Shown here: in pieces, positions 1 through 8,756 of the stretch
Layout of the letters: each line of letters opens with the position of its first letter
How positions within the stretch are numbered: the first letter of the stretch is position 1
Assembly: GCF_004001045.1 (NCBI RefSeq)
Contig: NZ_BIMK01000009.1
Location: 124,001 to 188,000, forward strand
Direction: 5' to 3'
DNA from: Paenibacillus chibensis
Lineage (GTDB): Bacteria; Bacillota; Bacilli; Paenibacillales; Paenibacillaceae
DNA length: 64,000 nt
Notes under the pieces: model-generated
Database searches by the model: none
Seen by the model: the letters and a program-made list of their open reading frames with translations, nothing else
Told to the model about the DNA's origin: nothing
Position numbers and translations under genes: made by a program

Positions 1-871
1 CCGGCGAAAGCTTGCCCTTGTGTCCTAGTTCCTCCCAGGACTTGTCCAGCACGAGATAAAAGGCTTCCTTCTGGCGGGCGAACTCCTGCTTCTGATCCTC
101 CAGCGCAGCTAGAACCTGCTCTTTCCCCCGTTCCCGAAGGTGCTGCTCCGCCAATTCCACAAAACGATCTGCAAGCCCCATCGCCACGCCGGCAAACGAG
201 GTTTGCGCAAAAGGAAGGAACGGATAACGGTACAGCAGCTCATCCTGATGCGACCGCATCTCATCAAAGGAAAAGGTCATTTCCTCGGGAATGAATGCCT
301 CGGTGGCCACCATGCTATGACTTGCCGTGGCCTTAAGTCCAAAAGTATTCCAATCCTTAATAATCTCAACCTGTCCCGGCTCCATAATGATCGTGACAAG
401 CTGCCGCTCGGCTCCGGAATCTGCCGAATCTTCCTGCTCGAGCACTGTATTCGCCGTAAAGGTTGTCGCATGCGTGGAACCGCTGCAGTATTTCCAGCGC
501 CCGCTGACCCGGTATCCTCCTTCCACTTTCCGTGCTGTTCCGGTCACGGCCCCGCTGCCTGTAATGACGGCATGCGGATCAGCGAAGACTTTACGCCCGA
601 TCTCCTCCGTCATGAATGGAACGAAATACCCGCCGCCCGCTCCAATCGTAACCAACCAGCCAAAACTCCCGTCAATTCGGGCGCATTCCTGAAAAATGCG
701 GATCGCTTCCGGCAGCGAAGTCATATTCCCCGCCAGATCATCGGCAACGAACAGGTGAAACAGCTTTTTATCGTATATGTACTGGAGTGCTTCCGGGGTA
801 ATCTCTCCTTCCTGCTCCATTCGACTGGACTGGGCACGGATGAGGTCAATTTCCTGCTGCGTAAATCTCAT
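1..871 (-). CDS. Acyl-CoA dehydrogenase family protein (3' part outside window)
   Basis: The reading frame starts at ATG 871-869, preceded on the minus strand by a GGTGG ribosome site, and stays open for 290 codons to the window edge, so the C-terminus is missing. The protein begins MRFTQQEIDLIRAQSSRMEQ and contains IDGSFGWLVTIGAGGGYF and ITGSGAVTGTARKVEGGYRV, the arrangement of the N-terminal helical and middle beta domains of flavin-dependent acyl-CoA dehydrogenase / group D monooxygenase-like proteins. Substrate cannot be predicted. The plus-strand open frames over it are antisense shadows. It is transcribed divergently from the methyltransferase at 1020. Confidence 0.8.
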   Translation of the reverse strand, partial: MRFTQQEIDLIRAQSSRMEQEGEITPEALQYIYDKKLFHLFVADDLAGNMTSLPEAIRIFQECARIDGSFGWLVTIGAGGGYFVPFMTEEIGRKVFADPHAVITGSGAVTGTARKVEGGYRVSGRWKYCSGSTHATTFTANTVLEQEDSADSGAERQLVTIIMEPGQVEIIKDWNTFGLKATASHSMVATEAFIPEEMTFSFDEMRSHQDELLYRYPFLPFAQTSFAGVAMGLADRFVELAEQHLRERGKEQVLAALEDQKQEFARQKEAFYLVLDKSWEELGHKGKLSP

Positions 872-1019
872 GCTACCACCGCTTTCTCTGTGTATATAAA
901 ATGAACGAATGAGGTTTAACTCGCGTATGATTTCTATTCTACCATGAACCAGCTAGAGAGTGGATTCCTGTATAATGATATTCATATCGGGTAGCGAAAC
1001 CTGAACAAGGAGGGATTCC

Positions 1020-1871
1020 ATGACAAACGATGTGACTGGCTTCATAACTAAATGCATGGCTTCTGCCCAAATAAGCGGCGGGGCCGCCGTCCAAATGACT
1101 CAGACCGAGCATCGCATTAAATTAACGCGTTTCTGGGGAATACATGAAGGCGCCAAAGTGCTTGAAATCGGTTGCGGTCAAGGTGATACGACAGCCGTGC
1201 TTGCTTATTTTGCAGGTTCTACCGGTTTGGTGCATGGAATTGATATCGGACCCCCAGATTACGGGGCACCGATCACGATCGGCGATTCCGCCGATTACTT
1301 GATGAAATCCCCTTTGGGACATCAGATTCACATGGAATTTGAAGTTGATATTCTGTCATCCGACACGGATTTTCCGGATGCCTTTTTCGATTTTGTGGTC
1401 TTTTCCCATTGTTCCTGGTATTTAAGTTCTCCAGAGGAGCTTTTGAAGCTATTGCGGAGAGTACGAGCGTGGGGCAAACAGCTTTGCTTTGCGGAGTGGG
1501 ATACACGGGTGCAGCGGATCGAGCAGTATCCTCATCTTTTGGCCGTACTCATTCAAGCCCAGTACGAGTCCTTCAAGAACAGTAGCGAATCCAACGTTCG
1601 CACGCTTTTCACGCCATCCGACATCCAGCGGTTCGTCCAACAAGCGGGCTGGACCCTGGTTCAAGAAGCATCGATATCATCTCCTGAGCTTCAGGACGGT
1701 CAATGGGAAGTGGACAAGGTTTTGCTTGATGCAGAGGAAGAGTTCCAAGGGATTCCTCATCTGCCGGCTAAAAGTCTGGATCTCCTCCGATCTCAAATTC
1801 AGATGCTCAAGGATTCCACCGCTGGGCGCGATATCCAATCGCTTCCTGTTTACGCCTTCTCAGCCGTCTGA
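1020..1871 (+). CDS. Class I SAM-dependent methyltransferase
   Basis: This 283-residue protein has the class I motif VLEIGCGQGD near residue 45 and an acidic residue in HGIDIG about 25 residues later, which bind S-adenosylmethionine in the Rossmann fold. The segment FFDFVVFSHCSWYL fits the motif near strand 4. An AAGGAGGG ribosome site lies 5 bases before the ATG. The acceptor substrate is unknown. It is a single-gene unit ending at the hairpin at 1895-1923, which it shares with the convergent csoR-like gene. An extended -10-like TATAAT sits at 971-976, without a clear -35. Confidence 0.85.
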   Translation: MTNDVTGFITKCMASAQISGGAAVQMTQTEHRIKLTRFWGIHEGAKVLEIGCGQGDTTAVLAYFAGSTGLVHGIDIGPPDYGAPITIGDSADYLMKSPLGHQIHMEFEVDILSSDTDFPDAFFDFVVFSHCSWYLSSPEELLKLLRRVRAWGKQLCFAEWDTRVQRIEQYPHLLAVLIQAQYESFKNSSESNVRTLFTPSDIQRFVQQAGWTLVQEASISSPELQDGQWEVDKVLLDAEEEFQGIPHLPAKSLDLLRSQIQMLKDSTAGRDIQSLPVYAFSAV

Positions 1872-1894
1872 GCCGTTATTGCAGCTGACAACAC

Positions 1895-1923
1895 AAAAAA
1901 GGCCGCCCATGGCGGCCTTTTAC
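1895..1923. terminator. Bidirectional intrinsic terminator
   Basis: The stem AAAGGCCGCC / GGCGGCCTTT has an A-run on the left and a T-run on the right. It lies between the convergent methyltransferase and CsoR genes and can serve both. Confidence 0.9.
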
Positions 1924-1926
1924 GTT

Positions 1927-2277
1927 TTACTTGATCAATTTGTTCATCGTCGTCATAAGCTCCGTTAATACTTCCTGGTCACCTTCCTGGATGCGCTGGA
2001 CCACGCAGCTTTTCATGTGATGCTCCAGCAGCAGCTTCCCCACACCGTTCAATGCGGATTGTACGGAGGCAATCTGATTCAGGACATCATCACAATACGT
2101 ATCCTTTTCAATCAGTCCCTTGATGCCTCGAACCTGGCCCTCAATGCGGTTCAAGCGGCTGATTAGACTGTTCTTTACCTTCTCTGAATGATGACTCTTT
2201 CGTTCCGAATGGTCACCTGAGCAGGTATCCGTGTTATGTTCCGTATTCGGGTCCATCATATCCGGTACCGTATTCAT
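1927..2277 (-). CDS. CsoR/FrmR-family metal-sensing repressor
   Basis: This all-alpha repressor of 116 residues has the family signature SRLNRIEGQVRGIKGLIE. The metal ligand pattern is Cys62, His87, Cys91 (C-x24-H-x3-C), matching the copper-binding Cys36-His61-Cys65 of CsoR, so Cu(I) sensing is the best guess. The N-terminal 30 residues are His- and Asp-rich, which is longer than usual. The ATG at 2277 is chosen because AAAGGAGG lies 8 bases upstream; an ATG 14 codons earlier lacks a ribosome site. No copZ or copA lies beside it, so its regulon must be elsewhere. NikR/RcnR-like or persulfide-sensing CstR roles are less likely given the His. Confidence 0.88.
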   Translation of the reverse strand: MNTVPDMMDPNTEHNTDTCSGDHSERKSHHSEKVKNSLISRLNRIEGQVRGIKGLIEKDTYCDDVLNQIASVQSALNGVGKLLLEHHMKSCVVQRIQEGDQEVLTELMTTMNKLIK

Positions 2278-2367
2278 GCGATTCGCCTCCTTTTCCTTTC
2301 CTTCTATTATACTCGGCATCGGGATCTAAACAATCCTTAACCTGAACGATGTGAACCGGTCTACAAA

Positions 2368-3291
2368 TCAGCTTCCGGACTCCAGGAACGGCTGATACAT
2401 CATCAGCGCCCGGTTTTCAGTAACGAATTCATCGGCGACCAGCTCGCCGTCCAAGTTAAATATTTTCCGGTGAATCCGGTTATAGCGCTCATATCCTCCC
2501 CAATAATGCTGTGAAATCCGGTGCTGCTTTTCATAAATTTCATAACGGTAAAGCGCCGGCTTGGTTGATCTCCACTCCCCCGTTAACATTCCATCCTCCA
2601 TCCCGAGGATGAGCTGATAAGGTTCATCCGTCGTATTTTTGATCCGCAGATCCAGGTAATTATAGGCGCAGGTCGCCCCGCTTCCGAACGGCTGCGTCCG
2701 GTTGGCATCCGGAAAAACGTCATAGCTGTGACGATGCCTTTCGGTGACCTCAAGCGGGGTATGCAGTGTGATCCAATAGAGAAGATTGGACAGCTGACAC
2801 AACCCGCCCCCAACTCCCGGTTTAAAGCCGCCGTAAAATAGAACCATGCCTTCCACATACCCCTTGCGCCGATTCGGCTTACCGATCAGCTTCCAGTATG
2901 ACATGGTTTCTCCAGGCATGATCGTCAACCCCTGAAGCCGCTCCGTTGCAAGCTTCAAATTGGTGACTTTATTATGCTGCATCCACATATCTACGTCCTT
3001 CAGTTGTCTAAGCATGGGTGTCCGATGTTCCGATATCCGGTAGGGAAGCGGCTCCTTCGTTCTTTTATGGGCAAATCGAACTGAACCAAAGCTCCATTCC
3101 CAATATCGTTTTCCCCTGTAATACGCCGTCCCCAGCAGCAATCTCCATTTAGACCTTCGAATCGGCTTGCGGATCGGTGTTGCTTCCATACACTCCGGTG
3201 CCTCCCATTCGCTTGAATTGAGGTTATGTATACAAAAGGGGCCTATATAATATAGGTCCCTTCGTTGGATCATGCTGATTTCTTCCATCAT
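2368..3291 (-). CDS. VanW family protein
   Basis: The 307-residue product carries the VanW core: GETMSYWKLIGKPNRRKGY, then GFKPGVGGGLCQLSNLLYW and HRHSYDVFPDANRTQPFGSG. VanW-like proteins are common in Bacillota and their biochemical role is unknown; the name comes from vancomycin-resistance clusters, but no van genes are nearby, so no resistance role is implied. No signal peptide is visible. The first ATG pair has a poor ribosome site; the in-frame ATG at 3273 has GGAAG 8 bases upstream and may be the true start, which would give a 301-residue protein. Confidence 0.82.
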   Translation of the reverse strand: MMEEISMIQRRDLYYIGPFCIHNLNSSEWEAPECMEATPIRKPIRRSKWRLLLGTAYYRGKRYWEWSFGSVRFAHKRTKEPLPYRISEHRTPMLRQLKDVDMWMQHNKVTNLKLATERLQGLTIMPGETMSYWKLIGKPNRRKGYVEGMVLFYGGFKPGVGGGLCQLSNLLYWITLHTPLEVTERHRHSYDVFPDANRTQPFGSGATCAYNYLDLRIKNTTDEPYQLILGMEDGMLTGEWRSTKPALYRYEIYEKQHRISQHYWGGYERYNRIHRKIFNLDGELVADEFVTENRALMMYQPFLESGS

Positions 3292-3332
3292 ATCACATGA
3301 ATTCTCATCATAGAATCTTTTCTGAATTCGGA

Positions 3333-3872
3333 CTACATTTCATCCATAATATCCTGCTTATCCTGATTCATTTCTCGGTTGACTTCCTGCTGTGAATTCC
3401 CAAGATGCTGCCCCATACTCTTCAGGAACGTGAGCAGCATCGTAATCGAACGATTCACATCCTGATCCTTCATCATCTTAAGCAGATCGAAAAAGCCCTT
3501 ATTCTCCCCATCCATATCCACATCTAGCGATTTGTTCAAACCGTGGCTAACCGCATTCATGGTGCGCTGCACTTTTTGGGGCTCCAGCGTCCCCAGAAAC
3601 TGGAGGCCGGATATCACGTTTTTCATTACGATCGGCATGCCGGAAACTTTAATGAAATCGAACGCGTACGGCAGAACCTTTTCGCGGTTTTTGACCATTC
3701 CCTGCACAATTTCCAAATATCCCGCTTCGTACATTTCTTGGACAATGTCCATAAACATCAGCAGTCCCGGATGGCTTTTGGCAGCCCCCTCCGCGAGACG
3801 CTCCATTTCTTGGGCTCGTATTTCCGCTTCCGTCGGGACCTTGCGGTTAATGCGAGTGATTGGATTTGCCAT
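3333..3872 (-). CDS. DUF1641 protein, formate dehydrogenase partner (YrhD-like)
   Basis: This 179-residue, mostly helical protein belongs to DUF1641. The recognisable part is the segment around GLLMFMDIVQEMYEAGYLEI and VLPYAFDFIKVSGMP. The gene begins 2 bases after the stop of the formate dehydrogenase gene, so the pair is one transcriptional and probably translationally coupled unit, the same order as B. subtilis yrhE-yrhD. The biochemical function is unknown; the fixed linkage suggests an accessory or assembly role for the dehydrogenase. The C-terminus is rich in Gln, Asn, Asp and Met. Confidence 0.85.
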   Translation of the reverse strand: MANPITRINRKVPTEAEIRAQEMERLAEGAAKSHPGLLMFMDIVQEMYEAGYLEIVQGMVKNREKVLPYAFDFIKVSGMPIVMKNVISGLQFLGTLEPQKVQRTMNAVSHGLNKSLDVDMDGENKGFFDLLKMMKDQDVNRSITMLLTFLKSMGQHLGNSQQEVNREMNQDKQDIMDEM

Positions 3873-3874
3873 GG

Positions 3875-6826
3875 TTAGACCTCCTCTCTCCGTACGACTT
3901 CGGCAACCTGTACAAAATCAGGCCGGTTCCACTTGTCCTCCACGCGAACGCCGATTTGCGGGTTCCGCTGCGTATCGATACGGTGATTGGATTTAGGCAG
4001 AGGAAGCTCGCCGTCATAGGATAGCACTTCCATGGAGACGGCCGTTTCCTTATAGTTCGGCGTATCCGTCACTTGATCATGATCGCTGCTGGTCAAAAAG
4101 TTAATCGCCTCGTTACGGCTGTCCGTATTCATCGGAAGGTATAATTCGTTGCCCTTCACACGATTCGTCACCAGTACAGGCAGCTTGACCGATCCTTCCG
4201 GCGACGTCAGACGCACGATTGCTCCGTCCGAAATACCGCGTTCGATTGCAAGCTCCGGCGAGACTTCAAGCCACGCTCTCGGTGCTTTATGTTTCAGGCC
4301 TTCGGATTGGTAGGTCATATTCCCTTCATGGAAATGCTCCAGCAAACGGCCGTTATTGATATGCAGGTCATATTGCTGATCATACGCATGCGGTGGCGTC
4401 CAATCTACAGGGAACAGCTTGGCTTTGCCGTCTGGAAAGTTAAAGCTGTCCTGATACAAGAGCGGCGTATCGGTACCGTCAAGCTGAACTGGCCACACCT
4501 GACTATTCCACCCTTCCAGGCGCTCATAGCTCACCCCCGCGAATAGAGGAGCCAAGACGGATGCCTCATCCATAATTTCGGAAGGATGTTTATAATTCCA
4601 ATTGGCTCCCATTGCATTGGCCACCATTTGAATGATTTCCCAGTCCGGCTTGGAATCGCCCATCGGCTCAAAGACTTGATAGAAACGCTGAATGCGTCTT
4701 TCCGTATTCGTGAACGTTCCGTCCTTCTCCAAGCTTGGCGCCGCCGGCAGAATTACATCCGCATATCTTGCTGTCCTGGAGAAGAACACATCCTGCACAA
4801 TAAAGAACTGCAGCTTGCTGAAAGCTTCGTCAACCAGATTGGCGTTCGCGTCGACAAGAGCCATGTCTTCGCCGAACAGATACATGGCTTTGATCTTGCC
4901 CTCCATAATGGCATCAACCATCTCATGGTTGTTATAACCGGTATGCTTGGGAAGCTCCACGCCCCATGCGCGTTCATAACGTCCGCGAATCTCGTCGTCT
5001 TCAACCGATTCATAACCCGGAAAAACATTCGGCTGCGTTCCGAAATCGCAAGCTCCCTGTACGTTGTTGTGTCCACGCAGCGGATAAGCTCCCGTGCCCG
5101 GTTTGCCAAAGTTGCCTGTGACCAGCTGCAGATTGCAGATAGCCGTGCTTGTATCCGTACCGCCCTTATGCTGGGTGACGCCCATCGCCCATAAAATGCA
5201 TGTCGAATCCGACTCGTGAATCATCGTTGCCACTTGAATCAAGGTTTCTTTGGATATTCCGGTCATCTCTTCCGCAAATTCCAGCGTATACTTTTGCAGC
5301 GATTGGACAAATTCGTCATAGCCGTTAACGCGTTGTTGAATATATTCACGAGCTTCCCAGCCCTGATCAATGATGTATTTGGTCACGGCGTTCAGCCATA
5401 TCAAATCGGTGCTGTGCTTCGGATGGAGATGAATATCGGCGCGCTCCGCCATCTCGTTTGTCCGCAGATCCGAAACGATCAGCTTCTGGCCGTGAAGCTT
5501 GTGGGCCCGCTTGATCCGGGTCGCGAGAACAGGATGCGATTCCGCCGTATTCGCTCCGATGATGATGACAAGCCCTGCACTTTGGATGTCCTGAATCGTA
5601 CCGGAGTCCCCGCCGTATCCTACCGTCCGCAGGAGCGCTTTGGATGCGGGTGTCTGGCAGTACCGGGCGCAGTTATCCACGTTATTCGTGCCCATGACGG
5701 CCCGAGCGAATTTCTGGAAGATGAAGTTCTCTTCGTTGCTGCACTTGGACGAGGCGATATATCCGATCGAATCCGGGCCGAACTGCTCCTTCACGCTGCC
5801 CAAATGATGAGCGATGTAGTTCATGGCTTCGTCCCAAGTGGCTTCGACGAACTCGTCCCCCTGCCGGATTAACGGCTTCGTCAACCGTTCTTGGCTGTTC
5901 ACAAAATCCCAGCCCCATTTGCCTTTGACGCAGGTTGAAACCCCGTTGACCGGTGCCTCTTCGTTAGGCTCCACTTTCAGAATATGCCGGCCCTTGGTCC
6001 ATACCTCGAAGCTGCAGCCGACACCGCAGTAGGTGCATACCGTTTTTGTTTTTTTAATGCGCGAATCCCGCATCGAAGCTTCGATTTCAGATATTTTGAA
6101 AATATCGCGGTAACCGGGCTCGACTTCCTTCGTGAGATCGATCATCGGTTCCAATACATCGGCAAAGGTTCCGGTCAAATACCCGGCTTCACCGATCATG
6201 GATTTCTCCATCAAGGCGTTGCATGGACATACCGTTACGCAGTGTCCGCAGGAAACGCAGGAGGATTCGTCGATCGGAACATCCTGGTCCCAAATGACGC
6301 GTGGATGCTCTCGGCTCCAGTCAATGCTGAGCGTCTCGTTCACCTGCAGATCCTGACAGGCTTCCACGCAGCGGCCGCACAAAATGCACTGATCGGGATC
6401 GTAACGGTAAAACGGATGCGTCATATCCTTTTCATACGGCTTTTCTTTGAACTCGTATTTCTGATGGTCGAGCTCAAGAAACTCCGTCGTATTATGTACT
6501 TTGCAGTTTCCGTTGTTGTTATCGCAAACCGTGCAGTACAGCTCATGGTTTTCGAGAATGCGGGACATCGCTTCCTCCTGGGCATTCTTCACCAGCTTTG
6601 TATCGGTGCGAACCTGCATTCCAGGCCGCACCTCCGTCGCGCAAGCGCGAATCAATTCCCCGTCCACTTCGACGAGACAGGTATCGCATGTCTGAATCGG
6701 ACCCAATTGTTCATGATAGCAGACGTTTGGAATATAGGTATCCCCGGATGCCTGCAGGATGGTTTGACCCGGCTCTGCCTTGTAGCTCTTGTCATTGATT
6801 CGGAAAACAAACGATTCTGCGTTCAT
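3875..6826 (-). CDS. NAD-type formate dehydrogenase catalytic subunit, cysteine form (FdhF/YrhE-like)
   Basis: This 983-residue molybdopterin (or tungstopterin) oxidoreductase is a fusion. An N-terminal [2Fe-2S] domain has Cys36, 47, 50, 62. A His-Cys3 cluster follows (His94, Cys98, 101, 108), then two [4Fe-4S] ferredoxin motifs (Cys147-157 and Cys190-200) and the catalytic-domain cluster Cys264, 267, 271, 299. In GTNNVDNCARYC the last Cys, residue 390, occupies the place of selenocysteine in E. coli FdhH, so this is the cysteine version. It oxidises formate to CO2 in the cytoplasm. GAGGTG lies before the ATG. Co-transcribed with the DUF1641 gene; no fdhD or moco genes are seen nearby. Confidence 0.93.
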   Translation of the reverse strand: MNAESFVFRINDKSYKAEPGQTILQASGDTYIPNVCYHEQLGPIQTCDTCLVEVDGELIRACATEVRPGMQVRTDTKLVKNAQEEAMSRILENHELYCTVCDNNNGNCKVHNTTEFLELDHQKYEFKEKPYEKDMTHPFYRYDPDQCILCGRCVEACQDLQVNETLSIDWSREHPRVIWDQDVPIDESSCVSCGHCVTVCPCNALMEKSMIGEAGYLTGTFADVLEPMIDLTKEVEPGYRDIFKISEIEASMRDSRIKKTKTVCTYCGVGCSFEVWTKGRHILKVEPNEEAPVNGVSTCVKGKWGWDFVNSQERLTKPLIRQGDEFVEATWDEAMNYIAHHLGSVKEQFGPDSIGYIASSKCSNEENFIFQKFARAVMGTNNVDNCARYCQTPASKALLRTVGYGGDSGTIQDIQSAGLVIIIGANTAESHPVLATRIKRAHKLHGQKLIVSDLRTNEMAERADIHLHPKHSTDLIWLNAVTKYIIDQGWEAREYIQQRVNGYDEFVQSLQKYTLEFAEEMTGISKETLIQVATMIHESDSTCILWAMGVTQHKGGTDTSTAICNLQLVTGNFGKPGTGAYPLRGHNNVQGACDFGTQPNVFPGYESVEDDEIRGRYERAWGVELPKHTGYNNHEMVDAIMEGKIKAMYLFGEDMALVDANANLVDEAFSKLQFFIVQDVFFSRTARYADVILPAAPSLEKDGTFTNTERRIQRFYQVFEPMGDSKPDWEIIQMVANAMGANWNYKHPSEIMDEASVLAPLFAGVSYERLEGWNSQVWPVQLDGTDTPLLYQDSFNFPDGKAKLFPVDWTPPHAYDQQYDLHINNGRLLEHFHEGNMTYQSEGLKHKAPRAWLEVSPELAIERGISDGAIVRLTSPEGSVKLPVLVTNRVKGNELYLPMNTDSRNEAINFLTSSDHDQVTDTPNYKETAVSMEVLSYDGELPLPKSNHRIDTQRNPQIGVRVEDKWNRPDFVQVAEVVRREEV

Positions 6827-6999
6827 TAAGGTATCACCTCATTAAGTATTCTGATATGAAAAAAGGAGCCGAACAGATATGTCAGCTTAAGAATAGTTAC
6901 ACGTGAATATTTAGCTTGAATCAGCCTCATAGCCCACCGGAATACAAGCTCAGGAGTCACGTCCACTTGTTATGCGTCACTTTTTTCTCTCATCACATG

Positions 7000-7026
7000 C
7001 AAAAAAGCCCGTCAGCACGGACTTTT
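7000..7026 (-). terminator. Intrinsic terminator after the membrane protein gene
   Basis: On the minus strand the stem AGTCCGT / ACGGGCT (one G-T pair) is followed by six T residues. It separates the gene at 7061-7579 from the formate dehydrogenase unit. Confidence 0.85.
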
Positions 7027-7060
7027 CAGTAAGCTTTGAAGAAGCTTTGGAGTTTTCTGT

Positions 7061-7579
7061 TTAGTATCTTCTATAGGCTCTGCGGCGGCTCCGTCTTTCG
7101 TAGCGCGACATGGAAGCTGCCTCCATAAATTCATCGGGATATTTCACCGCAAAATAAATCGCTCTTCCGAGGACGATCCGGGCCACGGCGAATAGAAACG
7201 GAACAAACATCCGATCCCCCGTCAAAACGACCGGAATGTTGAACAGGTGAATGAAACCGTATTTGACAATAAATCGGATCGGCAGCGAAAACAGCCATAC
7301 AGCAACCGAAAGCCATGAACCCGCGATCATCCAGACTTCATTATGCTGATACACCCGCGTGAGATGACCCTGAACGAAACCGACAGCCAAGCTCATCACA
7401 GTCATGATGGCAAGCGAAACGGCTTCCCCGGTTTGCACCCCCGAAGAAGCGCAGAAATATAATCCATACCCAAACATAATTATAGGAAGAACAAATAAGC
7501 TTCTTTTCATTGGCTTCGCGTTCAGCTGCCTTGCGGCAAGAATCAATATTACCAGCACTCCGATCCACATTTGATTCAT
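7061..7579 (-). CDS. Predicted multi-pass membrane protein, TetR-type operator in its promoter
   Basis: No firm family is recognised. The 172-residue protein has hydrophobic segments starting at residue 4 (WIGVLVILILAARQ), then near 28-45, 55-75, 85-110 and 125-145, and a strongly basic tail (RYERRSRRRAYRRY). The layout recalls CcdC/DUF1453-like membrane proteins, but this is weak. The ATG at 7579 is chosen because GGAGGG lies 8 bases upstream; earlier in-frame ATGs do not fit. It is a single-gene unit with a near-consensus sigma-A promoter and two palindromic operators, so it should be tightly repressed until an inducer is present. Confidence 0.75.
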   Translation of the reverse strand: MNQMWIGVLVILILAARQLNAKPMKRSLFVLPIIMFGYGLYFCASSGVQTGEAVSLAIMTVMSLAVGFVQGHLTRVYQHNEVWMIAGSWLSVAVWLFSLPIRFIVKYGFIHLFNIPVVLTGDRMFVPFLFAVARIVLGRAIYFAVKYPDEFMEAASMSRYERRSRRRAYRRY

Positions 7580-7645
7580 GATCATTACCCTCCATTTTTC
7601 ATCATATCCGATCAGGATCAACCTACGAAAAGATTCACCGCCTTC

Positions 7646-7703
7646 AATACCGACCGACGGTTTGATGTAATTTCATCATACATACCGGCAGTCGGTATGT
7701 CAA
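7646..7703 (-). promoter_or_regulatory. Sigma-A promoter with two TetR-type operators
   Basis: The minus strand reads TTGACA (7698-7703), a 17-base spacer, and TATGAT (7675-7680). The spacer holds a perfect palindrome ACATACCG-GCAGT-CGGTATGT (7680-7700, read on the plus strand). A second, imperfect copy AATACCG-ACCGA-CGGTTTG lies at 7646-7664, centred about 35 bases away, just past the expected transcription start. The shared core is ATACCGNCNGNCGGT. Palindromes of this size over a promoter are typical of TetR-family repressors. No gene for the cognate repressor is adjacent. Confidence 0.75.
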
Positions 7704-7752
7704 GCGCGTATTCTCTTTTGGATATGATAAAATTAGTCGTCTTATCCCACGT

Positions 7753-7783
7753 GCAAAAGCCCTGTCATGGACAGGGCTTTTGC
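7753..7783 (-). terminator. Intrinsic terminator after the YitT-like gene
   Basis: A 14-bp perfect stem (GCAAAAGCCCTGTC / GACAGGGCTTTTGC) with a 3-base loop lies just past the stop of the gene ending at 7804. Confidence 0.85.
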
Positions 7784-7803
7784 ATATCCAACGGATTCCC
7801 GTT

Positions 7804-8712
7804 TCAATCACCGGATCGGCGAGCCTGGCTGCGGACCTGATCCAGAATGATCACCTCCGCATTCGGATCCGCTTGTTTCGTTACCGCCTTAAAGCGGGGA
7901 ATGTCCCAGACATGCAGCTTATATTTTAAATATACGGGACTTTCTTCCTCAACAAAATTACGCTGCACAGGCAATCCGCTGTTCAGCCGCAGTCTGCGCT
8001 GCACCATCTCATCAAACTTTTTCGGATTCGCAACAGATGCCAGCACGATTCGTTCTGTTCCGTACAGCACGAAAGCGGATGCCTCATATGCAGCCATGCA
8101 AGCCAGTGCTGAGTACAGGGTTCTCTCCCAATCCATCAACAAGCCGGCAATAACGAGCACACAGCCATGACAGAGGAGCAACCGGCCTGTCGTAAAATAC
8201 CTGGGTGAGATCAGCCGCATGGGCAGCCCTATCCCCCGGTCACGCAATTCCAATCCCAACGAGTCCAGCAATCCTCCTGCTTTTGCAGCCATTCCAGCAC
8301 CGATCCCCAGACATAGACCGCCCGCCATAGCAGCAATGACCGGTTCACTGCTTGCCGGAGGCACAGGCCCAAGCAGGAACGCCGCCCCCGCGAAGGCAAG
8401 CAGCCCGGGAACTCCCTTAATCAGTGCCGGCCACTGTCCGGATAGCCAATACAGCAGCAGAATTGGCAGGTTGAACACGATCAGCAAAACCGCAAAAGGA
8501 TCATTGGTGTGAAAGGACACCAACGCGGAAATCCCGGTTATACCGCCTGCAATCAAGTCATGCGGATGGAGAAACATCTCAAGGCCGACCGCTGCCGTTA
8601 TTCCGCCCAGTACAGACTGCAGCACCATTTTCCTGCCGCTGCCTTGGTCCCCGTTGTTTATCGGTTTATCCCGTTTCAAGGTCACGCATAGATCTTTATC
8701 CATAGAGGTCAT
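7804..8712 (-). CDS. YitT-like membrane protein (divergent)
   Basis: The 302-residue product resembles the YitT family (integral membrane part followed by a cytoplasmic DUF2179-like domain). VLQSVLGGITAAVGLEMFLH and LIAGGITGISALVSF match the family's first helices, including the PHDLIAGGITG element also seen in the protein at 29430-30269 (PHDLAEGGVTG). About five or six membrane segments follow. The C-terminus (residues 235-300) is soluble and less conserved than usual. Transport substrate is unknown for the family. GGGGGA lies 6 bases before the ATG. It stands between KhtU and the TetR-controlled membrane gene but is a separate unit. Confidence 0.72.
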   Translation of the reverse strand: MTSMDKDLCVTLKRDKPINNGDQGSGRKMVLQSVLGGITAAVGLEMFLHPHDLIAGGITGISALVSFHTNDPFAVLLIVFNLPILLLYWLSGQWPALIKGVPGLLAFAGAAFLLGPVPPASSEPVIAAMAGGLCLGIGAGMAAKAGGLLDSLGLELRDRGIGLPMRLISPRYFTTGRLLLCHGCVLVIAGLLMDWERTLYSALACMAAYEASAFVLYGTERIVLASVANPKKFDEMVQRRLRLNSGLPVQRNFVEEESPVYLKYKLHVWDIPRFKAVTKQADPNAEVIILDQVRSQARRSGD

Positions 8713-8756
8713 CGTCTATCCCCCTTCACTCACGCAAGTGACATCAGATGATGCAG

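Noticed and set aside
140..904. Long plus-strand open frame at the window start
   Set aside because: It lies antisense to the acyl-CoA dehydrogenase frame, has no ribosome site and its product has no family features.
2368..3291. VanW gene as evidence of vancomycin resistance
   Set aside because: No vanHAX-type genes are present; VanW proteins are common and of unknown role.
6840..7000. Riboswitch (for example molybdenum cofactor) before formate dehydrogenase
   Set aside because: Paired segments exist but I could not match a known conserved core, so no claim is made.
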